Source: Nemophila menziesii
Taxonomy: Eukaryota > Streptophyta > Magnoliopsida > Boraginales > Hydrophyllaceae
Assembly (NCBI GenBank): GCA_029959085.1
Contig: JARWIR010000012.1
Location: forward strand, 25,402,590 to 25,466,589
Length of the DNA: 64,000 nt
Reading direction: 5' to 3'
The stretch's first letter is position 1. The number at the start of each line of letters is the position of its first letter. The translations under genes were made by a program, and so were the position numbers. The notes beneath the pieces were generated by a model. That model saw only the letters and a list, made by a program, of their open reading frames with translations, ran no database searches and was not told the origin of the DNA. This document shows, in pieces, positions 50,853 to 61,815 of the stretch.

Positions 50853-51040
50853 ATGAAAGATAATTTCATAGCGATTAAATGGGGGTTATAAATAATTTTC
50901 GTCCACTGTGGGCCAAATCAGGAATAGCTTGTACAAGAGGTTTGGTGACGGTTGGGAGAAGAGAAAATTAGTTTTCAAGACGGAATAATTAGTCGAATTA
51001 GGGATATTCGGACTGTCCCCAAGACGTCCGAGGATATTCA

Positions 51041-51753
51041 GTGAATACGTTAGTGTGGAATTGTCAGGGCATACGGGCTCCTCTGACGATTTCTAGTCTT
51101 AAGTCTGTAGTAAATAGGTTTAAGTCGAGAGTCGCGTGTCTTTTTTAGACCATGCTACACGCTAAGGATGCTCCCGATACTTTAAAAAACTTTAATTACG
51201 CTAATAATTTTATTAGAGACCCCGTCGGTAATGCTTATCATTCTGGCGGCATTTTTGTTATCTGGCATGCGGATATTAAGCTCGATATAATTATGTCTAA
51301 TCGGCATTATGTAATCATGCATATTTATGATTAGTCTTTTTCCTACTATTTAGTGTGTATTCATGCTCCGAACAATTTTGACCAACGCCTAAAACTTTGG
51401 GAAGATATCTCTATCTGGAATAATAATGCTATTAAACCTTGGTTTTAATCGGGGAATTTAACGATATTTTAAATTCGCCTGAGAAATTTAGTAAAACACT
51501 GCCTAATTATAATCACATTCATGAGTTTAATATCTTTATATCGAATAATGGGTTAATTGTAATTCCGTCTCGAGGTAGTTATTTTACGTGGACTAATCGT
51601 AGTATTGATAAACCCGTCAAGGTCAAACTTGATCGGGCATTTGCCTCTAATGATTGGTTGACCAGGTTTCCAGGTGCTCAAGTAACGGTCCCACCAGAAA
51701 TCGGGTTAGACCACTGTCCTCTTCTTCTACATAATGATCGGATTCGATTTTAA
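51041..51753 (+). pseudogene. LINE endonuclease (APE-type) domain
   Basis: It starts NTLVWNCQGIRAPLT, the conserved N-terminus (WNCRG) of plant LINE endonucleases. The catalytic Glu of the family's ET motif is replaced by a stop (CLF-stop-TML, TAG at about 51148). APNNFDQRLKLW follows, then the GDFN motif as GEFND (51445-51459) after a frameshift, TWTNRSIDKPVKVKLDRAFA, and the last catalytic SDH motif changed to LDH (GLDHCPLLL). At least three of the active-site signatures are therefore altered. Confidence 0.85.
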
Positions 51754-52300
51754 GGGAAAATATGGTTCAAATGTGAATCCATGTGCGTTGAACACGAACA
51801 GTGTAAAGAGGTGATTACACAGGCTTGGGGAGATCCGGGCTTTGAGGCATCCTTGCCAATATTTCTCGATAAGAGAGACAACACAATTAACTCACTGAAA
51901 ACTTGGAGTAAACGTACTTTCCACAACAGCGCTCTCAAAATCAAAAATTTGACAGAAAAATTACTCCATCTGGAAATGCAGCCTGTGACAAGAAAAGTTT
52001 TAGAAGACCAAGTAATCATTAAACAAGAAATCAAAACGGCATACGAAGCAGAAGAACAATACTGGTACGATCAAGCACGGAAAGGTTGGCTTAAATACGA
52101 AGACAAAAACACAAAATTCTTTTTCTAGACCACTGTTAGTCGACGGAATTTGAATCGAATACTTCAAATTAAAAATTAACAAGGTATCTGGATAGACGAG
52201 GTTTCGGAGGTTCGGAATGGATTTCAGCACTTCTATGCGATCCTAATTAAAGAACGTAATCATGATCGGATGAATGAGGCACTGGAAGGAATCTCGTAAA
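51754..52300 (+). pseudogene. LINE ORF2 connector between endonuclease and RT
   Basis: The coding text runs FKCESMCVEHEQCKEVI, then a long charged helix (LKIKNLTEKLLHLEMQ) and EEQYWYDQARKGWLKYEDKN, then TKFFF. This is the typical WL-x-GD-x-NTKFFH transition of plant LINEs. Stops at 52128 and 52177 break it. A minus-strand reading here is only its shadow. Confidence 0.75.
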
Positions 52301-53395
52301 AAATCACACAGGAAATGAATGAGAAACTTCTTAGACAACCGACAATGGAGGAAACAAAAAAAGCGGTTTTTGACATGTCACCAAGCAAGGCACCGGGCCC
52401 AGATGGTTTAAATGGTAAGTTCTACCAGGAATATTGGCACATCATTCTATATGATGTGCTTCTCATGGTCTAGGATTTCTTTAATAATAGTATTTCTCTC
52501 GATACCTTAAACGAAACTCTTATAACCTTAATACCCAAAGGGGACGTTCAGGAACAAATCGGTGACTACAGACCCATATCTTGTGTTAATTTTGGTTATA
52601 AGATAATTTCAAAAATGTTAGCTACCAGATTACAGGAATTCATGGGTGTCATTGTATCTTCGACCCAAGTTGTCTTCATCATAGGACGAGCCATTCAAGA
52701 CAATATTCTGGTGGCACAAGAAGTTTCTTTTTACATGAAAAAGAAGTGAATGAATGCTAAACCAATGGCGGCAATAAAACTGGATATGGCTAAGGCTTAT
52801 GATCAGGTACGATGAGATTTCTTACTCCTAGTTCTCCATAAACTTGGTTTCATGAAAACTGGATCACATGGATCTCGAATTGTTTATCATCAGTTACTTT
52901 TCAATTAAATTTTAATGGTGAAAGGTTACAGATATTCAAGCCAGAACGGGGATTAAGACAAGGTGACCCTCTATCCCCGTTCCTTTTTACTTTAATGACT
53001 GAATAGCTTATTAGTTTGATAGAAACGAAGATAAGCCAGAATGAACTGAAAGGTATACAAATAACACGAAATTGTCCGGTTATTTCTCACCTGTTATTTG
53101 CATAAGAGCCTATTTTCTTTCTTAGTTTAGACGGCAATGAACTGGAACAATTCGAGGAATGTATAACAAAGTATTGCTTGGCCTCAAGATAACATATAAA
53201 GTACATAAATCCTCCATTTATTTTAGTAGAGACACTCCGGAGACTACGCGTCAACAAGTTACAGCCAGGATAGGGATACAGGAAAAGGAGAATCTTGTAA
53301 AATATTTAGGTATTCCACTGTGTCATAAGCAATCAAAGGTCGAGGCACTACAATGGATTGCGGAAAGACTATTTAGCAAAACAGAGGGATAGACA
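52301..53395 (+). pseudogene. LINE reverse transcriptase domain
   Basis: The motifs, in order, are SPSKAPGPDGLNGKFYQEYW, LITLIPKGD, DYRPISCVNFGYKIISKMLA, IQDNILVAQEV, KLDMAKAYDQV (palm Asp), GLRQGDPLSPFLF and SHLLFA. Straight after SHLLFA the FADD box is destroyed: the codons give FA-stop-EP. The thumb (LVKYLGIPLCHKQSKVEALQ) follows at 53300-53360. Further stops occur at about 52472, 52747 and 52813, with frameshifts near 52870 and 53390. Confidence 0.9.
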
Positions 53396-54422
53396 ACACA
53401 CTTTTCGTCAGAGGGTGGCAAAAAAGTCCTTATTAAAGCAGTCCTCCAGACTTTACCCACATACTCTATGTCACTCTTCTCCATTCCAATTACTTTGTAC
53501 TAAATTAATATCGGCAATCTTGAATTTTTGGTGGAATTCAGGTAAAAAATCTCGAATACATTGGCTAGCGTGGGAAAAACTAGCTGTCAGCAAACTTCTT
53601 GGCGGCATGGGCTTCAAGGATTTCAAGCGTATGAATACGACCTTATTGGCAGCACAGGCTTGGCGGATTCTAAACAACCCTGACACACTAGCAGCACGTT
53701 TACTAAAAGGTATTTATTTTTCGAAAACTAATATTCTCGATGTCAAAATAAGACAATCTCGAACATGGTCTTGGGCTAGCTTAATAAAGGGCTGGGACTT
53801 GCTCAAAACGTATGGTAGATTTCAAATTGGAAACGGTAAATCGATTAATATTTGGAATGATAAATGGCTAGACACGCCTTGGAAACTAGAACGTCCACAA
53901 GGATGCCAATTAGAAAAACTTCATGAACTCTGGAATACAGATCTTACATATTGGAATATAGAGTTACTTTGTGACATTTTCCCCGCCTCAGTTATCCTAG
54001 TCATACTTAGGACAAGATTCTTCTCGACCGATGTTCTAGATAAGTTCATATGGCCACATGCAAAGAATGGAGATTATGTTACGAAGACGGGATACAAAAT
54101 TCTTACCGACCATGCAATGTTCGAGGCACCACATCAATCAACAGGCATACCAATGATAGATGTACTTTGGAAAACAATTTGGGGCTCCAACGTACCTACT
54201 AAGGTTAGAATTTTTTCTTGGAAAGTGTGTAATAATGCAATCGCGACAGGTACAGACTTAGTAAAAAGAAAGTGCAAAAGTCAAAGCAACTGTCGATGGT
54301 GCGGTGCGGAACAAGAAATAACGGAACATCTTATGCTCAATTGTGGAGTTTCAAAACTTATATGGGCAGGATCAGCACTACAGATACATGTGGACTGCGT
54401 TGAACTGGATGTGGACCAATAG
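53396..54422 (+). pseudogene. LINE ORF2 C-terminal part with zf-RVT knuckle (long open frame)
   Basis: This is the longest open stretch of the window, in frame from about 53358 to 54422. It holds the RT connection (NFWWNSGKKSRIHWLAWEKL, GGMGFKDFKRMNTTLLAAQAWR, KGIYF, GDYVTKTGYKI) and the zf-RVT knuckle (FSWKVCNNAIATGTDL, then C-x2-C and EHLMLNC near 54290-54350). It is fragment text of a LINE, not an independent gene, since it has no start context and is open only between two lesions. Confidence 0.85.
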
Positions 54423-55112
54423 TTTTTAAAACTGGTTGAAATATATACGACAGGAGGGTGGTAGAAGGAAGTTGTAATCTCTTATATCCTGTTGATGTTG
54501 TGGATCCACAGGCAGTTATCTGCCTTACTAACGCTCATATACAGGAACACTTCGGATCAAACTGGTTCAACAACGAACACCCAAGTCTCGAAAATACTAC
54601 GACGCTGACCTCCAGGAATCCAGATCTCGATTGCACCACAACGTTCACATTTACTTGCGATGCTTCATTTACACAGGCACATCTCCCCACGGGGATTGGG
54701 ATCATTCAAATTAATAAAGTCGAAGGATCACGAGTAAACTACATGACAATGGTCGGGTGTAATAACATTGCCCCAATTGAAATAACATTCTCGAGGGTGA
54801 CGCTCTGGCCGTCATCTAAGCGTTAGAAATTGGGAGGCAATGGCCGCAACAAGAGAAAAACTTTTTCTCGGATAACCTTGACCTTATTCAAGGTATACAG
54901 CAAGTGTCGGCAGCTAGATGGGATCTTAGACCGTGGATCAGACAAATTCATAAATTGGCCGGGGAAACAGACCCAGTTTTTTCCAAACACATTCCCCGAA
55001 GGTTTAATGCGGGTGCTGATCGTCTAGCAAAAGAAGTAAGACACAGTGCAATTGACAGATCTATTTCGCCTGATGGACTGTTTAACAGGTTCTCGAAGCT
55101 TGGTATTGGTTA
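54423..55112 (+). pseudogene. LINE RNase H domain
   Basis: FTFTCDASFTQAHLPTGIGI (54646-54700) has the first catalytic Asp. A stop at 54824 and a frameshift follow. The last block RRFNAGADRLAKEVRH (about 54997-55044) holds the final Asp in the AD-x-LAK context, and the ORF stops at 55111. The middle acidic motifs are lost or altered (ALAEA- and ESD-like text not intact). Confidence 0.75.
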
Positions 55113-55161
55113 ACTTTTAGTTTTGGTTTCTTTGTAATATATGTACCCGTCCAGAAAAAAT

Positions 55162-55198
55162 GAAAGATATCAATGATTGATATTCATTGATATCTTTC
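55162..55198. repeat. Perfect 15-bp inverted repeat, 7-nt loop
   Basis: GAAAGATATCAATGA (55162-55176) and its exact inverted complement (55184-55198) directly follow the LINE's A-run. The left arm contains most of the possible TSD. Confidence 0.95.
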
Positions 55199-55612
55199 CA
55201 CTGATATACACTATGATTAAGGTTAAATATGTAAGTGATAGGTTAAATAATTCTTTTACTTGGAATTGCTTAAGGTAACAAATTTCTTTCCCAAATTAAA
55301 ATATTCTATTTAGTAAGATTAAAAAATATAAAGGATAATATTAGTATATTGGATTTATTTTGGATGTTTTGAAGAATTTAAAATAATATCGACTTGTTTT
55401 TTTTTTTTTTGTTATATTGGGGATTTTTTTGTTACATGGGAGAGCCACTTTTGTACCCGATGTCACTATATTGGACATTTAAACTCTAGGCTAATTATAG
55501 TAATACGATTACTTTGAAAATTATATTTAACTCTTTAATAAATTATAATGGATTGTTTATTAAATTCACTCTCGGGTATATTTGAAAAAAATATTGTTTA
55601 AGAATAACTGAA
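55199..55612. other. AT-rich spacer
   Basis: No gene. ATAACTGAA at 55604-55612 may be the left TSD of the next element. Confidence 0.45.
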
Positions 55613-56017
55613 CTGGGAATAGGGCTGCAAATGAACCAAGTCGAGCCAAACTTTAGCTTTATTGAGTTTGGTTTGCTAATATTTTAGTGAGCTTGAGTTC
55701 GAAACGAACCGAGCCGAGCCGAACTTTAGCTTTCTTGACCTTGGTTCGTTAACTAACGAGGCAAACTCAAACAAACCCTTAGTGGTCTCATTTGATCCAA
55801 ACTTGAGTACAGTTTGGATTAGTTCTTAAAGAATCATTACCAAACTGTTCACAAGTTTAATGAGTCGAGTTTATACAAGATTGAGTTTGTCTCATTTAGT
55901 AAACGAGTCTGAATTTAAAGCTTAAGCTTGACTTATTTAACTAACATGCCTAATTCAAACAAACCCTTAGCGAACTCAAATCAAGCCCATAGTGAGAGTA
56001 TCAATTCATTTGCAGTC
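55613..56017. mobile_element. hAT-like MITE (GGGCTGCAAATGAA type)
   Basis: The left terminal region is GGGCTGCAAATGAACC and the right one is AATTCATTTGCAGTC. ATAACTGAA occurs on both sides (55604-55612 and 56018-56026), with about 8 extra bases before the left TIR. The interior is rich in GAACCGAGCC, TTCGTTAACTAACGAG and AAACGAGT motifs, as in a widespread plant repeat family with this end. Its right half is included in the following tandem duplication. Confidence 0.6.
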
Positions 56018-56251
56018 ATAACTGAAAGTACTTTAAAATTGTTAAAGGTATGACAATGTATTCTTTTCACAATTTAACATCATATTCAAATATTATTTTT
56101 TACAACAAATATTTAAAAAATGACTATTAAAAAAAACTATTAATAAAAAGGTGCCTAGAATAAGACTCTTTATAAAAAACAGCTTCAACCCAAAATACCT
56201 CTACATATAGTAATTAAAAAAATAGAAAAAAAAACAAAACAAAAACTAATT

Positions 56252-56615
56252 CACACACGCGCGCGTCCGTTAATTTTTTATAAATCATCCTAACTAATTC
56301 TAAAAAAAACATTTTTTTTTTATATATTTGGATAAAGCAAATTAATATTTACATCTATGATTTTTTTCGATTTTTTTTGAAATTTTTTCCCATACACGGA
56401 ATTTCATGTTTTGGACAATGAAAGAAAAAAATCACTATTTCAAACAGTGAATTTCATGTTTTAAACAGTAAATTTCCATGTCAACGAAAAAAATAAAAAA
56501 AATTAAAAAAAAATCGTAGACGTAAATATTAATTTGTTTTATCCAAAAATGTAATTTTTTTATTTTTATGATTTTTTAAGAATTAGTTATAACGATTTAA
56601 CGCGCGCGTGTGTGG
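56252..56615. repeat. ~364-bp inverted repeat with CGCGCG tips (copy 1)
   Basis: The left arm starts CACACACGCGCGCGT and the right arm ends ACGCGCGCGTGTGTG. Inward, GGATAAAGCAAATTAATATT faces AATATTAATTTGTTTTATCC, and GAATTTCATGTTTT-type segments recur near the centre. The arms are imperfect but long (about 160 bp each). Confidence 0.85.
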
Positions 56616-56639
56616 TGGTATTAGTAGTATGTGGTATTG

Positions 56640-56760
56640 GTGGTGGTGGTGGTGGTAGTGGTTATAGTTGTGGTGGCTGTAATGGTGGTTAAACATGGTA
56701 GTAGTGGTGGGAAGGGGGGTAAGAGTAGGGGTGGTGGTGGTGGGAGTAGAGGTGGTGGAA
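56640..56760. repeat. GGT-rich tract (copy 1)
   Basis: (GGT)n with TAGTGG and GGGAAGGGGGG variants directly right of the inverted repeat. It resembles the GGT arm of the element at 3.85-4.88 kb. Confidence 0.8.
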
Positions 56761-56846
56761 GTACCTTATTATTTGTTTAATATTTAAAAGTAACTATGTA
56801 TTAAAAAAATACTAATATATATAACAATAAAGATATAAGTCTCGTT

Positions 56847-56847
<1 letters not shown>

Positions 56848-56894
<47 letters not shown>

Positions 56895-56895
56895 T
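56848..56895. repeat. (TA)n microsatellite between the duplication copies
   Basis: About 20 TA units with single interruptions. It lies exactly between the end of copy 1 and the start of copy 2. Confidence 0.9.
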
Positions 56896-56940
56896 ATTAA
56901 TATTTAAATTGATTATATCCACCAAACCTATTAACGAGCT

Positions 56941-57957
56941 CTTAAAGAATCATTACCAAACTGTTCACAAGTTTAATGAGTCGAGTTTATACAAGATTGA
57001 GTTTGTCTCATTTAGTAAACGAGTCTGAATTTAAAGCTTAAGCTTGACTTATTTAACTAACACGCCTAATTCAAACAAACCCTTAGCGAACTCAAATCAA
57101 GCCCATAGTGAGAGTATCAATTCATTTGCAGTCATAACTGAAAGTACTTTAAAATTGTTAAAGGTATGACAATGTATTCTTTTCACAATTTAACATCATA
57201 TTCAGATATTATTTTTTACAACAAATATTTAAAAAATGACTATTAAAAAAACTATTAATAAAAAGGTGCCTAGAATAAGACTCTTTATAAAAAACAGCTT
57301 CAACCCAAAATACCTCTACATATAGTAATTAAAAAAATAGAAAAAAAAAAAAAAAAAAACTAATTCACACACGCGCGCGTCCGTTAATTTTTTATAAATC
57401 ATCCTAACTAATTCTAAAAAAAACATTTTTTTTTATATATTTGGATAAAGCAAATTAATATTTACATCTATGATTTTTTTCGATTTTTTTTGAATTTTTT
57501 TCACATACACGGAATTTCATGTTTTGGACAATGAAAGAAAAAAATCACTATTTCAAACAGTGAATTTCATGTTTTAAACAGTAAATTTCCATGTCAACGA
57601 AAAAAATAAAAAAATAAAAAAATCGTAAACGTAAATATTAATTTGTTTTATCCAAAAATGTAAATTTTTTATTTTTATGATTTTTTAAGAATTAGTTATA
57701 ACGATTTAACGCGCGCGTGTGTGGTGGAATTAGTAGTATGTGGTATTGGTGGTGGTGGTGGTAGTGGTTATAGTTGTGGTGGCTGTAATGGTGGTTAAAC
57801 ATGATAGTAGTGGTGGGAAGGGGGGTAAGAGTAGGGGTGGTGGTGGTGGGAGTACAGGTGGTAGAAGTACCTTATTATTTGTTTAATATTTAAAAGTAAC
57901 TATGTATTAAAAAAATACTAATATATATAACAAACAATAAAGATCGTAAAGATATAA
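56941..57957. repeat. 1-kb tandem duplication, copy 2
   Basis: See copy 1. Copy 2 differs by, for example, AACACGCC for AACATGCC, a longer A-run before the CG tip and fewer GGT units. After it, AT-rich DNA continues that has no partner right of copy 1. Confidence 0.93.
57365..57724. repeat. Inverted repeat with CGCGCG tips (copy 2)
   Basis: Same structure as 56252-56615. Confidence 0.85.
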
Positions 57958-58132
57958 AAAATATAAATGAGATGTTTTTTATAAGTAACTATTTAATTAA
58001 ATATTTTTGTATAAAATAAATTATTAAAATCTTAGTTTAATAATTACGTATTTTTATTAAACTTTTTTTAATAAATACTTTTATTTTTTATAAGAAATTC
58101 TCATCCATTAGGAGGAGGAAAATATAATAGAT

Positions 58133-58148
58133 GAATTTTGAAACAAGA
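58133..58148. repeat. Left TSD of truncated LINE (16 bp)
   Basis: GAATTTTGAAACAAGA, identical to 58618-58633. Confidence 0.95.
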
Positions 58149-58617
58149 AAATGAGGGATTTTACAGGAAGAGTGTTTTTTTGCAAAGCATGGAAGATTAA
58201 GGTGGAAAGTGCTAAAGAGGCAGAAGCATTGGGGGTGTTAAAAGCTTGTCTTCTCGCTAAGGACTTCCCTCCTCATAGTGTGATCATTGAAAATGATTGC
58301 CTCCAAGTTATGCAACCTTTAGAGTTTAGGAACCATTTTAATTCTCCATTAATTTGTAATATTATTAAAAGTATTTATTTTGTTTCCGAGGAATGTAAAC
58401 CTATTTTTCGATGGATTAATCGTGATAGGAATAGACTAGCCGATGGGGTAGCTAAGTATAAGCTAAGTGGCAAAATGCAAGACTCGTGTTTAGACACGTA
58501 CCCATCTAGGTTAGAAGAAATAATCAAAACTGAAACCGTTCCTATGGGAATTGGTTAATTATGTAATAAGTTTTTAGATGTTTAATGAGAAGGATTTGGA
58601 AAAAAAAAAAAAAAAAA
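58149..58617 (+). mobile_element. Severely 5'-truncated LINE (RNase H end, poly(A), 16-bp TSD)
   Basis: A 469-bp insertion bounded by a perfect 16-bp TSD and ending in about 18 A residues. A frame from 58151 to 58558 (135 codons) is uninterrupted. It starts inside RNase H (MRDFTGRVFFCKAWKI) and includes EAEALGVLKACLLA (catalytic Glu), IENDCLQVM (third acidic position) and RDRNRLADGVAKY (final Asp), then the native stop. The first catalytic Asp block was lost at truncation, so the fragment cannot be an active RNase H. Perfect TSD, intact frame and poly(A) mark it as a young insertion of a LINE family close to the older RNase H fragments here. Confidence 0.93.
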
Positions 58618-58633
58618 GAATTTTGAAACAAGA
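58618..58633. repeat. Right TSD of truncated LINE
   Basis: GAATTTTGAAACAAGA, directly after the poly(A) tail. Confidence 0.95.
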
Positions 58634-59044
58634 TGCTGTAGCAGGCCAGGAAAATACTTGTTAGCGTTGAATGCGGGCCTATACTACAGCTCATTGTAGT
58701 ATTACTATGTGATCCATTAAACGTTGTACCTCTTGGACCGGACCTACTTTTCGGGTTTACAAGGCCTACAATTTTTACAACCGTCGAAGTTTTATTTCTT
58801 TTACTGAATCAGTAAGGTTTTTTCTAGTATTAAAAAACATATAAAAATTACAATTAAATACATTCAGTTAAAAATCTACTTACATGCTGAATTAAAACAA
58901 ATTACAAAAAGGGCTGAATTAAAAGATAACGATTTCTCATAGAATCTATTTCTACCTTTATTTAAAAGATCTATTTCTACCTTTACTTTAAAAAAAAATC
59001 TGAATATCTATCTACATATTCTGTCTACAGTAGATATTAATGTA
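58634..59044. other. Intergenic DNA, nothing recognised
   Basis: CTACCTTTA-TTTAAAA-type text is repeated near 58950 and 58977. No gene. Confidence 0.45.
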
Positions 59045-59572
59045 ATATTAGAGTTGTATACAAATCAAATCGAGTACTAAATATACAAATTTGTTTGTTA
59101 AAATCTTCGAATCGAGATAATCCGTGTTCAAGTTTTAACGAGTCGACCCATATTTTTTATAACTTGTATGTTTAATTTATTGAAGGGGTTTTTTCGAAGC
59201 AAACCCGAGTTATTCACAAACAATTTGATTTCTATTGATGACGCAGAACTTTCATCAGCATTTAGTATTAGATATAGTGTGTGGTATGAGATATAAGGTA
59301 TGATATTAACGAAACAAATTAAAATTTAAAAAATTTAAAAAGTCAAGTTAATATATTAATAATGTATTTATTGATAGTTAAAATATTGATTTACAGATCA
59401 TTAATAACAACGAGCAGTTAATGAATGAGTTCGACCGAATTTGTTTTTTTAACGAACGAGTTCAAACAAACTTTTTATATGTTTGTATAAACTGACGAGT
59501 TCGGACAAGTTTATTTTCGAACCGAATTCAAATTGTTTACGAATGACTTGATTCATTTGCAGCCTTATGTAA
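59045..59572. mobile_element. Decayed hAT-like element (TGCAAATGAA family)
   Basis: The left end TTGTATACAAATCAAATCGAG and right end CTTGATTCATTTGCAGCC are inverted relatives of the 55.6-kb element's ends. AACGAGTTC and CGAACCGAATTC-type internal repeats occur in both orientations. A TSD is not clear. Confidence 0.5.
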
Positions 59573-61403
59573 AATATTCACTTCATTAAAATTAATTGAA
59601 AAAAATATTGAAATATGAGCGAAAAAATAATTCAAAATATCTAGAATTATAAATACTACCAAAACAAGCCTCAAACCCAGGGGAGGACGGGCCCTCGTGT
59701 TTTTTTCAAAACCTATTTTTTCACCCTACATATGATCAAACCTAGACTAGAGAAAACCTCCTATAATTTTCAAAAAGATAATCTTCTTTTAACCAATTTA
59801 TAATCCCCTCTATATTTCATATGTGCACAGGTCTCTTCTAAAAATATCGTCTTCCGCCAAGTGAAATTTCTTTTGATTTTGGTATTTTTTGAATGAATTT
59901 GGAGAATTTTATGTGAATTATTGGATTTTTTTAATGAGTTTGAAATATTATTATCATGAGTATTTATTTTTTAGGTTGGGTTAGCGGTTGTATAAATAGA
60001 AACGAAACTGAACACTACAAATACAAAGGCTATTTAAGCCCAAAAATTTAAAGTAGTTGCCTATCTAAACTTCTAAGAACCATTAGTGCATATCGCGAAT
60101 AAATCCACTATCTTCCATAAATAAGAGATGAGTGTACAAAGCGAATAACATGTGGAATGTACATATCTTAGCTGTCTTGAATGTGTGGTGGGTATAACCA
60201 ATGTGTTCAACACATAAGTAGAAATAATTGCAAGTACAAAAAATGAAAGATAAAAAATATTTGGTTGGTTTTGAGTTATAAACTATTGGACGTAAATAAG
60301 TAAATTACTAAAGATTAACTGAAAGTAAATGAATTAAAAACTAAGAGATGTGGATGCAAGGATGAGAGATGTATTTGAGTCTCGTATGGGATCCACCTAA
60401 ATTCATACAATTAATGTTTACATTAAAAGGTAAATTCGGTATTTATGTATTAGTTGGGACTCTAAATTCTCCTAAATCCCGTCAGGGTAGACTTAGGAGC
60501 TATGCTAAGTAACTACAAACCCCGTCAGGGCGATTATACCTACTTTTGGATGTTAAAGTATTTTACCCAATTGGATGCGTGGTTAGTCAAGCCCGTCAGG
60601 ATCATTGACACACACCACGCGTCTATTACCTAGGTCCGTAATTAAACCCGCCCGTCAAGGTGTTCACCACCACTAGTGAATAGCCCAATTACAATAACCT
60701 ATTTTTAATTAGAGCCTTAATTAAAAATAGTAAACATGCTCACGATAATAGTCAATACATAATACTCAACTTAATTTAAATCAAATAATCTCAAATTCAA
60801 AAAATACATCAAGAAAAAACTACAAGAGGGAGGATGTCGTTGTCTTGAAGAAAGAAGAAGGAAGGAGGCGACGATAGCGACAAGAAAGGAGGGGCAGGCT
60901 ATTTAAAAATTAAATTTTGAAAGGTTTTCTTAGAAGGAGCATTTTTATAAAGGCTAAAATAGTAGTTAAAAGATAAGGGGTCATAGTGCTTTTTATGAAA
61001 TGGATGTAGAAGTGAAGAAAAACTGAGTTTAAAATAAAGAATTATTTGATTAAAAGGTTCAAAAACATGTTCTCTCAATCTCAACAAGTCTATTTTTTTT
61101 TTGTCCCAAAAGGTCCAGTTTTCGATAGATTATCTTTATATTTTAATTGGACTACAAGTTTTGTTTAATGGATTACGTATTTTTTAATGGGTTGTGTGTT
61201 TATATATAGGTTATGTGTGTCTTTTGTGTGAAACTTATTAACAATTTTTTTGCTCGAACCTTTTAGTCTATCTATCTTAAAAAAATTATTTTTGGAAATT
61301 TTGGAAAAAGAAAAATTAATTAACAATAAGTGATAGTTTACAGTTTCTCTTTAATCAGGAATTAAATGATAAATAAAGCCTAAAAAGAAACAAAATACCA
61401 TGA
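59573..61403. other. No gene; CCCGTCAGG motif region inside
   Basis: AT-rich except at 60370-60680, where CCCGTCAGG occurs at 60478, 60521 and 60592 and the variant CCCGTCAAGG at 60651. The surroundings have a style seen in leaders of some plant LTR retrotransposons. No LTR or coding sequence was found. Confidence 0.4.
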
Positions 61404-61412
61404 TAGTCTATA

Positions 61413-61806
61413 GGAACAATTCTCTCGTAAATACTCATTGTCTCAAAATTTGACAAATAAGTGCCTAAGGGGAAAATAGCTACCTAACATTCTGATTTTA
61501 GGCTCTCTTTAGACCCTGCCATGAAATTTACGTTAAATGCCACGTTTCAATGACTTGGCTACCTTTTCGTCCAAAATTAAGTACACAAGTTTACAAAAGT
61601 GGACAAATAGGTATCTAACGTTCTTTATCTGTAAATAGGGCTCTGATGTTATTTATTGATACGTGGTATTCAACGCCAAATTTCACGGCAGCTATTAATT
61701 TGTGCCTAAAAACAGAATGTTGGGTACCTGTTTGTACATTTTTATGAATTTAGGTACTTATTTGTCCAAATCGCGAAACAGTGGGTATCTACGGAAGAAT
61801 TTTCCT
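61413..61806. mobile_element. Mutator-like MITE with 9-bp TSD (second family member)
   Basis: The left end GGAACAATTCTCTCGTA and the right end TACGGAAGAATTTTCCT are inverted relatives. Inward, GACAAATAAGTGCCTAA faces TTAGGTACTTATTTGTCC. TAGTCTATA flanks both sides (61404-61412 and 61807-61815; 8 or 9 bp because of a shared A). It shares text with 49247-49652 but is older. Confidence 0.85.
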
Positions 61807-61815
61807 TAGTCTATA

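Larger units (their letters stand above)
50863..55159 (+). mobile_element. Nearly full-length dead LINE (L1 type with RNase H)
   Basis: This is an ORF2 of the plant L1 type: endonuclease, reverse transcriptase, zf-RVT knuckle and RNase H, in that order, ending in a short A-run (55154-55160). ATGAAAGATA at 50853-50862 and 55160-55169 may be a 10-bp TSD. That would put the 5' end near 50863, so ORF1 is missing. Stops and frameshifts in every domain show that it cannot move by itself. Confidence 0.85.
55825..56837. repeat. 1-kb tandem duplication, copy 1
   Basis: It starts CTTAAAGAATCATTACCAAA and is collinear with 56941-57957 at an offset of 1116 bp, with only a few substitutions and homopolymer indels (by eye above 95%). 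It contains the right half of the hAT-like MITE, an AT-rich segment, a hairpin with (CG)n tips and a GGT-rich tract. Confidence 0.93.
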
